A stretch of 64,000 nt of DNA from NCBI GenBank assembly GCA_037447655.1, contig JBBHKE010003361.1, positions 1-64,000 of the forward strand, written 5' to 3'. Below are positions 47,185 to 58,100 of this stretch, piece by piece. This DNA is from Zygnema cylindricum (Eukaryota > Streptophyta > Zygnematophyceae > Zygnematales > Zygnemataceae). Made by a program: the position numbers and the translations under genes. Each line of letters starts with the position of its first letter. Position 1 is the first letter of the stretch. The notes under the pieces were generated by a model that saw only the letters and a program-made list of their open reading frames with translations, was not told where the DNA came from and ran no database searches.

Positions 47185-47188
47185 AACC
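47178..47188 (-). promoter_or_regulatory. Primer-binding site of element B
   Basis: GGTTATGTGCC on the element strand abuts the LTR. It is one mismatch from the GGTTATGGGCC used by A, C and E. The gag ATG lies within it at 47184-47182. Confidence 0.6.
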
Positions 47189-48058
47189 TGTTGTTCTACG
47201 ACCACCGGTGCAGGTGGAGGAGTAGCAGTAGTAGTAGAAGTAGACATGATACACTCTCATAAAATATCAAAAATCTTACCAAACAGCTATTTTCAAGTGC
47301 TCACCAATTCTTGCAAAAGCATCCAAACCTCACAAAACTATATCAGAATATAGAGTAGCATAAACATTGACAACTCCTAAAGTTTCAGCACAATTGACCC
47401 GACAACATTGAAGATATAATACTCAAAAGTTTCCCAAAAACTGTTTGCAGTTTTACTACTTGGAAGTCTCGATACATAAAATGTTCAAAGTCGTAAGTCT
47501 TATACTGTTGGCGTTGTACCGCCAATACAAGTGTATTTGAGAGGACGTCCAAAATCAACCCGTCTACAGAGATCTACGTGTTCCTAATCCTGACAACCTA
47601 ATGTATCATTGTACAGTCAATATTACTCAGAATATTTATTAAGTGATTGTACAAATACTTGTCGGGTAAGTCACTTGTGATATTTCTGTGAATCTCGTCC
47701 GTTGACTCGATTTATATAGATTGCAGCTGCGTTGTTCTGTACCAAATCACATTTATATCATCCGCGGCTGCGGTGTCCCGTACCGAATCATATCTAAGAG
47801 AATAATAGTTGCGTTGTATGTACGGATCATATCCAAAGTAACCGCAGCTGTGTTGTCATGTCTCTGTCGCAGCTTCGCTACTACGTTATTGCGCTGCTTT
47901 GTCTGTATAGCAGCTACGCTGCTGCGCTGCTCTGTCTGCAATGCGGCTGCGTTGACTTGTACTGTACTCAAGTGATGACGCATATCCTTAAACTACAAAT
48001 TACTACCTTTCTACTATTCTACTAATATACCGAGACTTAAAGCTTTCCAAAATCAACA
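47189..48058 (-). repeat. 5' LTR of element B
   Basis: 870 bp, the partner of 31263-32125, ending AATCAACA before the GTTAG duplication. A frame beginning MSTSTTTATPP crosses the LTR-gag border but is not needed to explain gag. Confidence 0.85.
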
Positions 48059-48063
48059 GTTAG

Positions 48064-48511
48064 ATCTTAAAGGAAAACCACGATACCTGTAAAGATATGA
48101 AATGGATGTAAAATGTTATATAGGTTATAGATATATGGATAAGTATGACAACCTTGCAATTACAAATCATACCGAGAAGAAACCAGCAGTGGAACCTCAA
48201 ATGAAAACACAAGCTAAGGCGGTAGACGTGGTGGAAATTAAAACGGAACCAAGTGAGAGAAGAGAAGCTGAAACCGTTCGGAAAAATCCATAGCATCCAT
48301 TTATTTTAGCATCATATTTTAAACGAGGAAGGTTGAGCATAAAAAATCTGCGAAAAAAACAAGTTAATAACAAGGTAACCAAAGTGTCTCTCCTAGTTGA
48401 ACCCCAAACTTATGGAGAGGCGATGAATTGTCTTGAAAGGAACCAATGGAAGACAATTACGAATGAGGAGACGGCCTCAATTATGTCGGCCGATACATGG
48501 GAGCTGCCCAA
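48064..48511 (+). pseudogene. Element E continuation after B insertion
   Basis: It resumes E coding after the duplication (LKGKPRYL follows NWKLD across B). It then shows a decayed linker and the segment before RT (EAMNCLERNQWKTITNEE, SIMSADTWELP), homologous to element A's SPEKERWIRAINDEM region. RT and RNase H are missing: the sequence passes straight into the inverted LTR fragment F. Confidence 0.75.
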
Positions 48512-49336
48512 GCAATTTGCTCCCTTGCGTAGTAAATTATTAATCGTCAAAGATGACCATCTTATACAAGAGATCTTTGGGAGAGAGGCGGCTTTTTAAG
48601 GATTTATTTAAGTCTTAAACCCCTCGCTAAACCCCCTACTAGTAGAGTACGACACCAATCAAATATGTATAAAAAACAAAAAGGTACTGATGATGGATTA
48701 CTTTTTGTACGACCATTGTACGGCAATGCCAAGAAGTTGACGTCTGTCTTGTCCAAACTTATCCTAGTGCTATTCGAAAATGCTATAAACGTATGAGACA
48801 GCGTCACGTGTCACGTGGTGTGGCTGTGACTGAAAAACCGCCAAAGTGGCCATTTTGCGATGTCGGCTCGCACCGTGGCCATCCTATCCAAACCGGATTT
48901 TAATACTTGGTGTCGAAACAAATGTTCGGAACATTTGTTTCGTGCGTCGTTCGCACTTTGTGTACAAATCTCTAAAGTCGGTTGGCTTAGTTTAATGGAA
49001 TTCTTTACAAATACACCTTTAAATAGTTTTCAAACCCTGTTTGTCTCAACACAGGTACTAGACTTGTAGGATATAAACTAGCGACTATTGGCTACTCTGA
49101 AGAACAATAGGTACGAGGATCAGATCCTGTTTTTGTCTACCGTTTTTGGTATCTCTAACCTAAACAACTTCTTGTCTTCTTGGACAAAGTAGGCACCCAT
49201 GGCTCTAACTCCCTCTCGAGTATTCAATGATTGCGACAAGTGTGGGGACTTGAGAGAGGCGTTAGAGGCAGGTTGCCTCTGCTTCTTTACTGCTTTTTAT
49301 GTAATACCTACCTAACAGAAACCACTATATTCTATA
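48512..49336 (-). repeat. LTR fragment F, opposite orientation to E
   Basis: It aligns with the A-type plus-strand LTR order (GAGAGAGGCGG, AAGTCTTAAACCCC, CCAAAGTGGCCATT, AACTAGCGACTATTGGC) and, at its end, with the reverse of the E LTR (ACCTAACAGAAACCACT). The first about 400 bases of the LTR are missing. Its orientation is opposite to E's own LTR, so it derives from another element or from a rearrangement. Confidence 0.65.
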
Positions 49337-49620
49337 GTTCACCCTCATTACGTCTTTGTTTAGTTGCGCGCTTCGCTCTTTTCCTTTGACGATCTTTGCG
49401 TATGATGTTCTCGCGTTGCGCTGTTGTCTCTTGGGCTTTGATTGTATTGTGTCTTGCGGCTGCTAGTCCCCGTGGTGGATTACACCCTGCGTCCATGCAT
49501 TCAATACGGTTTTACATGCATGTCCTTGTATGTCCTTGTGTCCTTCTAGCGTACTTTGAATTTGTGCATTGTGACACTATATCCGGTGGGACACATCCGC
49601 ACATCCGAACACATTGGACC

Positions 49621-49895
49621 ATAGTTCAAAAGTAGGTGAAAGTAGGCCCTTTCAATATGCCTATTGTATGCAAAACATACAATATGACCTTAAGACCCAT
49701 ATTGTGTTCGGACCTATTCAGACCAATGAAAACATTCGGACCAATTTTTTTTATTTACACCGTCAGATTCGGACGATCGGACGGTCGCTGATCAAAGTAG
49801 CTATCTAAGAAGATCACATGAAAAGCCCATAACACAGCTTACGTTAAAGGCGCCGACCAAAGGCCTACCATAAAAACGCCTACTTTTGAACTAAG
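49621..49895. mobile_element. Mutator-like MITE with exact 9-bp duplication
   Basis: Inverted copy of the 4627 and 23992 family. Ends ATAGTTCAAAAGTAGGTG and GCCTACTTTTGAACTAAG. CATTGGACC flanks it at 49612-49620 and 49896-49904, an exact 9-bp duplication typical of Mutator-type transposition. 275 bp, non-coding. Confidence 0.85.
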
Positions 49896-49904
49896 CATTG
49901 GACC

Positions 49905-51590
49905 AATCCGTTGACGTCGCTTTCGTAGTCGCTGTCGTGGTCTTTTTCATTCACTGTTGCGGTCGCGGGACTACGCTTCTATACTGCTTGTACACGGTTC
50001 ACGTCCCGTCCATACTGCGGACGTTCAACGCCTAAAATATAAGGTACCTGGTCTTGTCGGTGTGGTCGTGGCCGTGGTCGCCGTCGGGACATTCCGTACT
50101 GTATTCGTATGACGTCCGTACTGCGGACTGACAGAGAGCGGAAAGTAGACACCGCCTTATTTAAAGGTTTCCAGAAAGGCAACCAAAGGTTTACTAGGTT
50201 TGTATGGAGATAGAGATTACAAAGTCAAAGTAGATCTAACGCATTTTAAAAACTTTTGAATTTTGTTTCATGCGCATATTCTTTATTTTTTGGGCGTTTC
50301 ATGCGTGCTTTTTATGTGCATGACAAAATTTATGATTCATACCCTCTCGTGGCCATCAAATTGTCGGCGGGTGGACCGTGACGATGGCCGCTTCACAAGT
50401 GAGAAGTCCTGGGACGCTTTCTGGTGAAAGTACAGTGTCGGCGCTGTGCTGGCATCCTGAGGCTGTACGACAAATCATCGCAACAAATATCTTTCTTTCC
50501 TCTCACTGTTCCTCAAAGATCCCAAGGGCGGGCCTTCCAGGATTTTTCGCTATGCATCAAACATTCTGGGAGGGTCCGCTCCAAGAAAGTGTACGAAAAA
50601 TATACGGAAGTACCTTTTCCGATGCGTAGAAATATCGGGCACACCCAAAAAGTACACCGCGTATAGCTATTAGTGTCAATGTTTTTTTCGCCACTTAATG
50701 CCTCTTTTTGCATACGCAACTGTTGGATTGTTGATCTGACGGTTGCGATTGAAAGCTAAGATTCTCAGATTCCGATTGCCGGTCTCAAATTGAAAATCGG
50801 ACAAGTATGTACGGAGAATTGCCGGTCTCAAATTGAAAATCGGACAAGTATGTACGGAGAAAAAACCGGGTCCGGCGGATCCGCGCTAAAATACAAAGTA
50901 AGTTCGCTAAGTTACAAGTACATGGGGACACACCCTAAGTGCTTAAGTAAAATGTCGGTGTGTTGAAGCTCAAGTGAAGTGAGAAACTACCTGCGGCGCA
51001 GCCATTTTTATTTATATGTGGCTGCCACAGTTCTGTTACAGTAAACTTGCGCCGGCCGTGTAAATTGTTTTTTTTATGACGGTCGACGTTCGCAACCGGG
51101 AAACGTTTTTGACCGCCGTTACAACATTTCGCCAGTCAAAGTTGTTTGACGGATTGACCGTCAAATCTAAACTTAAAGGTACGTAGCATGTACGAAAATG
51201 TACTTAAAATGTACAATTTCTGACAACTATCTGCGCGAAGCAAAAATCGTCTCTGCGATTAGCAATTCCCTTTTGAATTTTCCTTCCTGTTTCCGTACAG
51301 TTTTTGGACTATATCCATCCGCCGTTTTGCGCCGTTTTACTCCAAAACAGTAAAGCTGTGGAGCAGTATCTATGTCTGACCGTACAGTTTGAACAACCAC
51401 CGATTGCTGGTACGGACATACAGGAAATGAATAGTCCGTACATCGGATTGAGTGCTCACGAGATACTCGCCAGGATTCCGACAGGAGGAGGAAGTCAACA
51501 GAACTGTTCGACGCCTCCGTACAATTTTCGTACAATATCGAGGAAATATCGGAGCGTCTTAAACTCGCCACGTCATCAAATCCATCGTCC
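49905..51590. other. Spacer upstream of the receptor kinase
   Basis: No gene is supported. At 50652 a single left end of the TA-flanked MITE family occurs (TACACCGCGTATAGCTATTAG), with homology to the 3567 copy for about 100 bases but no right end seen. 50775-50860 holds a 43-bp direct tandem duplication. Confidence 0.5.
50775..50860. repeat. 43-bp tandem duplication
   Basis: Two identical head-to-tail units beginning ATTGCCGGTCTCAAATTG (50775 and 50818) and ending GTATGTACGGAGA. Confidence 0.9.
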
Positions 51591-52129
51591 CTCTTCTCTC
51601 CTCGTCGTCGTCATCCCTCATCCCTCTTCCCTCTTCCCATTTCCCCGTCCTCCTCGCCCTCCCTCTTCCCCTTCCTCCTCCACCTCCCCTTCCTCCTCCA
51701 ACTCCCCGTCCCCGTCACCTCATTCCCTTCCCCTTCCTCTCCCCCTTCCGCCCTCCTCACTCCTCACACCGCCCTCCTCCCTCCCTTCTCCCCTCGTCCC
51801 CGTCACCCTTTCCTCCCCTCTCCCCCCCCCCCCCTCCCTCCCACATCCTCTCTCCTTCTCCTTTAAATTCAACCTTTCCCTCCACCACCTCCTACCCCTC
51901 CTCCACCACTCCTTATAGTCAATACTATAATTTTCACGTTTCTCCAATTTTATCTCTTTGCTCTTTTCCCCTGACTCTCTCTCTCTCTCTCTCTTTGCAT
52001 CTATTTTCTCCTACCCCGCCTGTCAACTCTCTCCCTGTTTGAATCTCCACTTACCCTCCTCTCCCTTTTCTTGTTCCCTCATCCATCTCTTTCTCCTCCC
52101 TCTCTTCCTCCTCCTCCCTTTCCTCTTTC
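51590..52129 (+). promoter_or_regulatory. Pyrimidine-rich leader of the receptor kinase
   Basis: About 540 bases of CTCC/TCCTCC-type sequence run up to the ATG at 52130. Such tracts often mark plant core promoters and 5' leaders. Ser/Pro frames inside are artefacts. Confidence 0.45.
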
Positions 52130-55100
52130 ATGGCGCTTCTTCCCGGCTTCCTTCTTTGTGCGACAATCCTTCTTTTCCGTACGACCTTCGCTTCCGGAGT
52201 TACCAGCTGCGATTATATCGTCAGCGATTCTGAAGCGGAAGTCGCGCGGGAAACAATTTCGTATTTAGGGTTGAAAAATAGCCCAAATGTGAACTACAGT
52301 GGCAATCCATGCTGCTGGCCAATGGTGATCTGCAATAATCAGAGTAATAATATTGTCAGTAATCAGACTGATGGCGTTGTCAGAGTGACTTGGATCAGTC
52401 TCAGTGGCTATGGGATAGTCGGCAGTTTGCCGCCGTCCATCGGGAAATTCACGGCTTTGGAGTATTTGTACATGGCTTCAAACTTCCTAACAGGAAGTAT
52501 TCCAGACAGTTGGGGAAATCTCAAAAACTTAACGATATTGGACTTGAATAACAACAACCTGAATGGCACTTTGGATGTAGCGGGGAATTGGACCGCAATG
52601 TCATATCTCTTTCTCAACTCTAATCATTTTAGCGGAGAAATGGCTAAAATTCCAATGGCCGATATGCCAATGTTAACGTATGTATTATTGGACGATAACG
52701 ATTTCACCGGACTTTTTCCAGATTGGATTGGTAGTTTATCGATCCTATATAAAGTTAGCCTCGGTAAAAACCTCAAAATGTCTCCTTCCAATCTGCCATC
52801 TGCAAGTTCCAGCTGGCCTGATACTCTTATAGCTGTCAATTTATCGTCGATGAATCTCATCGGATCTATTCCCGAGGCTCTTACTTCCCTTCCACTTTCT
52901 ATGATTGACCTCAGTAACAATTCCTTAGCTGGAAGCCTCCCTGACAATTTCGTCTTCAGCCGGCCAAATAGCACTGTTTTACTGAACTCTAACAAGTTTA
53001 CCGGATCGATAACACCTAATCTTGCAAATGGAAATATTGCCGTTCTTGATCTGTCAAATAATTTATTAAGCGGAAATAGTGCAGAGTTCTTCGAAATTCT
53101 ATGTGGTGACAGCTCTACGTGGACTCTCACAAAATTAAATGTCAGCCAAAACAATTTAACCGGGGAAATCTCTTCAAGTTTCAGTGATGGAAATTGTACT
53201 TATCTCGCTACTCTCGATCTAGGCCACAACAATCTCACTGGCGCCATTTCTAACTTCTCAGGGCTGACAGGCCTGACATATCTAAATTTAGATTATAACA
53301 AATTCTCGGGAGAACTGCCCACTTTCGAAAGTGAATATATTACCACATTCAGTGTGGCAAACAACGATTTGTCTGGAAATATTTATACTTTGTTGAGGTT
53401 GCCAAACATAACATACCTAAACCTCAGTGGCAACCAGTTCAATGGACTTCTTCCCGCTAACACTAGTTGGGCTATGATGGAGACACTTGATCTTTCTCGG
53501 AATCTATTCAATGGCCAAATTACTGTTAACTTCACAAAAGAGGCGACAAGATTACAACTGCTTGATTTGAGCAATAACAATTTTAATGGCACTATTCCGT
53601 CTTATCTGGGGAGCTTTGCATTTCTCCAATCTTTGTAAGTACAAGTAGTTTCTTTAATTTGGTGTTTCTACAACCAGGCAGAGATATGTTATGTTTTATT
53701 CACATAGTATCCAAACAAACCAAGCAAACTTAAGCAATGCTAAGCATTTTGCTGATAATTCTAGGCTTTGAAATAATTTAAAAAACTGATAAAACTTTGC
53801 CGTTTTCTACGGCAATCCCAGGGATTTGTCCAACAACCGATTTGATTCTGGAATTCCCGATACCTTTGGAGATGTGGATTTTGTTTACGATGATTCACTT
53901 CGAATATATAGACCTTCAAGTTTTTCTGGTCTATTATATCTGTGAGCATTACAAGCTTTGTTTTGGTAACGAAATTTACCTTTTTGTCATGACACGCAGT
54001 TACAGTGTTTTCACCTATGCTTCTTTTTAAGAATTTTTTTTAAAAACCACTCATGTAAGGCCATCACAAGTAGGGTTACAAACTTGCGGTGGTAAGCACC
54101 GCTGAGAAGCAGATGCAGTAGTCCTATAGCTGTGATTGTTTCGAGATGTGTGTCAAAAGAAGAGTTCAACAGAGAGCAGTATAGGTTGGATAATCAAGGC
54201 GATGTTCTCCAAAAACACTAACGTGGTTAGGTGCATCCTCAAAAAATTTCTAAGCTATTTTTTTCTTTAGAAAACTCAACAATTATATCATTTTTAGGCA
54301 GGTGCAGCCCTCTAATCGTAGATTTGTTGGCCGCTTGTGAAAAAGGAACTTGAGCGGATGCAATCTCAATGGCCCTATATCAGGGAAGATTGGGAATCTG
54401 CGGAGACTTTCTGTTTTGTGAGTTGCCCTTTGCTTTCTATCACTAAAAACCCCTACAGGTAATTCCAGGTGCCCCACCTGGGGACAGATGCCCAGAAAGG
54501 GGGTTCGAATTGACTTGTTATTTGTCCAACACAAAAGCTAGGCTAGAAAATATTGAAATTAGTTTTTTATTTGGTCTGTTTAATCCATCTTTGGAGGAAT
54601 TTGTTATTTGCATTCTTTGGAGTATTGTGCAAGGTATAGCGACAAAATAAGAGAAGTATTATTTTAACTTTTTGAAAATGACTTATCTTCCCAAAACAGT
54701 TCCTGACTTCATTTTCATTCTGTAAAAGAAACAATTGTAATCCTTTTTTAAGATGTATGACAACATTTTTCAAGTGTTTTGGTGAAATATTCTATAGGTA
54801 ATACCGTATAGAGAGCCTTTCACCATGAATGACACGAAAAGTTTTTGTGGTGTACTATTTTGTTTTTTAGAGATTTGTCACATAACCAGCTGAGTGGAAA
54901 CATAACGGATCTTCACGAAACTAGCCTCGTTACACTGTAAGTACTTTAAATGTTTTTTTTCCTGCTTGTATTTTGAATATTTTTCCTTTGTAAGATTTAG
55001 TTGTTAACAACAATCGTTCCAAAATAGCTGAGAATTAAATTCCAATGCCAGTCCAATCATAGATGTTGATTGATTTTAGAAGGATTGGAGATTCTGAAAC

Positions 55101-58100
55101 GTGTTCTATCTAGAACGAGCTAATATTGAATGTTTTGTAAAGACTCACTTGTGCTAACGAACTTAAAATCACTCAATTACAAGCTTGAATTCATAAATCC
55201 CAATGTTGGTATAATGTGCTGACAGAGACTTGTCCGACAACAAGCTGAGTGGAGAACTGGCCTGAGAACCTTGCAGAACTTCCCCTTGAAGCCTTGTAAG
55301 TCCACGAGTGGCACATTTGCAGACAAAAATTTCCTACAAAGTCGACTTGTTGGAGTAGCATAAAATGTTCATGACAATTCCATCAAAATCATGCGAGATT
55401 CGTTGCCTTGGCGTCAAGCTTTAGACGAAGGTGTAAAGCTTTTTTGCCATATTCCTAGAGTTAGTTTTTTTTTATTTAATGAACTTTTGACGGTCCTTTG
55501 ATTGTTCTCTCTGGGCAGAAATTTGAGCGTGAACTACTTAACCGGATATGTGCCTGATTCGTTTTTTACGTTCAACCTTACGTACAACCTCACCGACTGC
55601 TCTATATATAGGTAGGATGCCCTGTTCCCGATTTCTTAGGACTAGAGCTAGATGTTTCGAGTTCAAAAAGGAGGTTCAAATTTCAAATTCTTTCATTCTC
55701 CGTTTAGCATACTGGAGCTAGTATTAACCAGGACAAATACTACATCTTGTTATTAGACGCAAAAGAAATATCAATGATAGCAATGGCAACGACGTGATGG
55801 TAACAGTATCAAATGCTGATACAAGGTTTCGGCCATTGTGAGGTGCAGTTATATTCCTGGAAACAATCTCTTTGCGAGTTGCGTAGAAGGTGAGACGCTG
55901 GAATATTTTCCATGTCACGATATGACCAAAATTTTAGATTAAAAATAAAATTTTCTTGTAATTTTTAATTTAAGAGAATGCTAACGAAGTATACTTTATA
56001 GTGGAAATAATTGGGGTAACAAACATCTTTTTCGGAAACATTTTAACCTAAGTAGTTTTGTATCAAAACTGCCCTGTGATTAGCATTTTTAGGTTACACA
56101 ATGGCATCATCTAAATAGTTGTTCTTGTTTTATTCTTATTTTGTAGGTGGTCTTAGGTTTGGTGGCGTTGATGGTTACGGGTTATGTAATATGTTAAACT
56201 TCTATTTGCTCAATATATTATATATATATATATATGTGTATAAATCGCATGTCGAATGCTTTAAGCGCTTCTAAGTTCGTGGAGCATTATATAACATATC
56301 AAAGGAGATAAAAAGCTCCTTACAGAAATATATCACCATTATAAGCAATAGTTTGTTGATCTTTCAAATTTTCCACAATTTGCGAGCAAATCAATCACAC
56401 AGAGAAACATAATCTTCTGCAACAGACACTTTTATGGCATATTGACTTTGTGAACTACCTGATTGTACTTGTGATAGGTTTTGTTGTCAATTTTCCGCGG
56501 CCTTCTTCCCCATCCACAGGTTGTTCTCTAGCCCTTGACGGCTGTCCAGTCAAAAGTATCGGAATGTAGCCCTTTAAAACCTTCTTATATTAAAAAAAAA
56601 AAAAAACCTTCATTCTTTATTGTGATATTTCCTTTTCAGGGATCATTTTGTGCCTGAAACGCTGCATGTATGTCCTCTCCCCTCTCTCCTTCTCTCTCTC
56701 CTTCTGTCTCTCCTTCTAGCTCTCCTCTCTTATCTTTTCTCCCTCTTCTCTCTACTTGTCACTCCTCACTTCCTTCTCTCGTGCTTCTCTCTTCTCCTTT
56801 TATCCCTCCTCTCTCTCTCTTCTCTTTCTCCTTCTATGCCTCTCCTTCGTCTCTCCTTCTCTCTCCCTTTTTCTCTCTCTCCTACTGGGAAATTGATTTT
56901 TCCTCTAAATACAATTATTTGAAGGTGTCCGGTTCAAGAATAGAAGCATGATGACCTTCTTTTGTAGTACACGTAAAACGTCAGATTTGACGAGATTTTG
57001 ACCTGTCATGTGAAGGCACAGATTCAATATCCTAAACATATGAAATATTTATCTAGTCTTTATTAAACAGATTCCATTGCAAAGTATAATCTAAGGAGGA
57101 ACAAAACTTAGTAAGGTTAAAGTTAAAAGAATACACTACCTAAAAGTAGGAATGTACTCATATCATTACACGAAGAATATTATTAGGAGCATTCGCCAAT
57201 TTTGGACTATGGCTAAAACTCTCCGAAATTTCACGGTCTCATTCTTTTTTGAGGATCAAAATAAGGTAACGGTAAACAAGTGATTCAATTTTTTTTTAAT
57301 TTTGGTATGTTTCCATAAGTACAAATAGATCGTACCATTGTACCGGATCAATTGTCCTAATGAAATCGTTTGATTCATTTTGATTAAACGACAGATAAAG
57401 AAGAACCACGAGGCATCTTGGAATTTTTTACTCAACTTTTTTTTGTAAAACATAATCTCCCATCACCTTTCTTAATATTTAGGGTAACCATTGCAAAGGC
57501 ATTAACAGTTATTCTATATTTTCCACACTGAAGGAAACAGAATCCTAATCTTGTGATTCTACTGCGAATAGGTGACTATGGTATAACATTAGTAACCGAT
57601 GTTATATTCCTGAGGAGCAGTTGGCCTAATACATGCTGAAATTCCAGGTCTAGTGAACGCTATTTCCGCACTCAGTAAAACTACATCATGCGTAATGTAC
57701 TGACACATGTAAGCTTATGGAATGGTGTGTCTTGAATCATGCAGACAAACCACTACCCGTCTATGCAATACCTATTATTGTTGCGGGATCTATGCTTCTC
57801 ATTTTTCTTGCAGCAATCGCAGCTTATTTGTGCATTTTCAGAAGTAAGATTCCGTTCACCCATCTAAAACTTTATGTATTTAAAAAGCTGGAACTTCTGC
57901 TACCCGTATGACTTTGCCAGTTTGTACGAGGGAAATCCAAATTTGGTGTGGTGATAGAGGGCAATGTAAAGAAATTCGGTACGAAATTTAAGATTTTTTT
58001 CCGAAATGGACGAAGTTCTAATCTTTTTCGTTCCCATGATTGAATATTCCAAAAAGTTGAAATCGAATGCCAAAAAGTACTTAAATGTCTGTGTATTATA

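Larger units (their letters stand above)
31263..48058 (-). mobile_element. Copia element B, interrupted by A and C
   Basis: A minus-strand Ty1/copia element with LTRs at 31263-32125 and 47189-48058 and exact GTTAG duplications. Removing A (34005-40346) and C (42247-46734) leaves LTR, gag, protease, integrase, RT and RNase H in the expected minus-strand order. Gag sequence runs in frame across the C insertion point and pol continues across the A insertion point. B was therefore one element that was later hit twice. Its own coding is degraded. Confidence 0.85.

Noticed and set aside
47053-47247. Gag start at MSTSTTTATPP in element B
   Set aside because: That ATG lies inside the LTR by comparison with the second copy at 31263. 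The ATG in the primer site fits the other elements better.
51304-51918. 204-codon plus-strand frame upstream of the kinase gene
   Set aside because: Most of it is Ser/Pro from the CTCC tract. The first part has no recognisable domain or signal peptide.
52624-53154. 176-codon minus-strand frame
   Set aside because: Antisense to the LRR exon. The regular LRR spacing on the plus strand generates the open minus frame.
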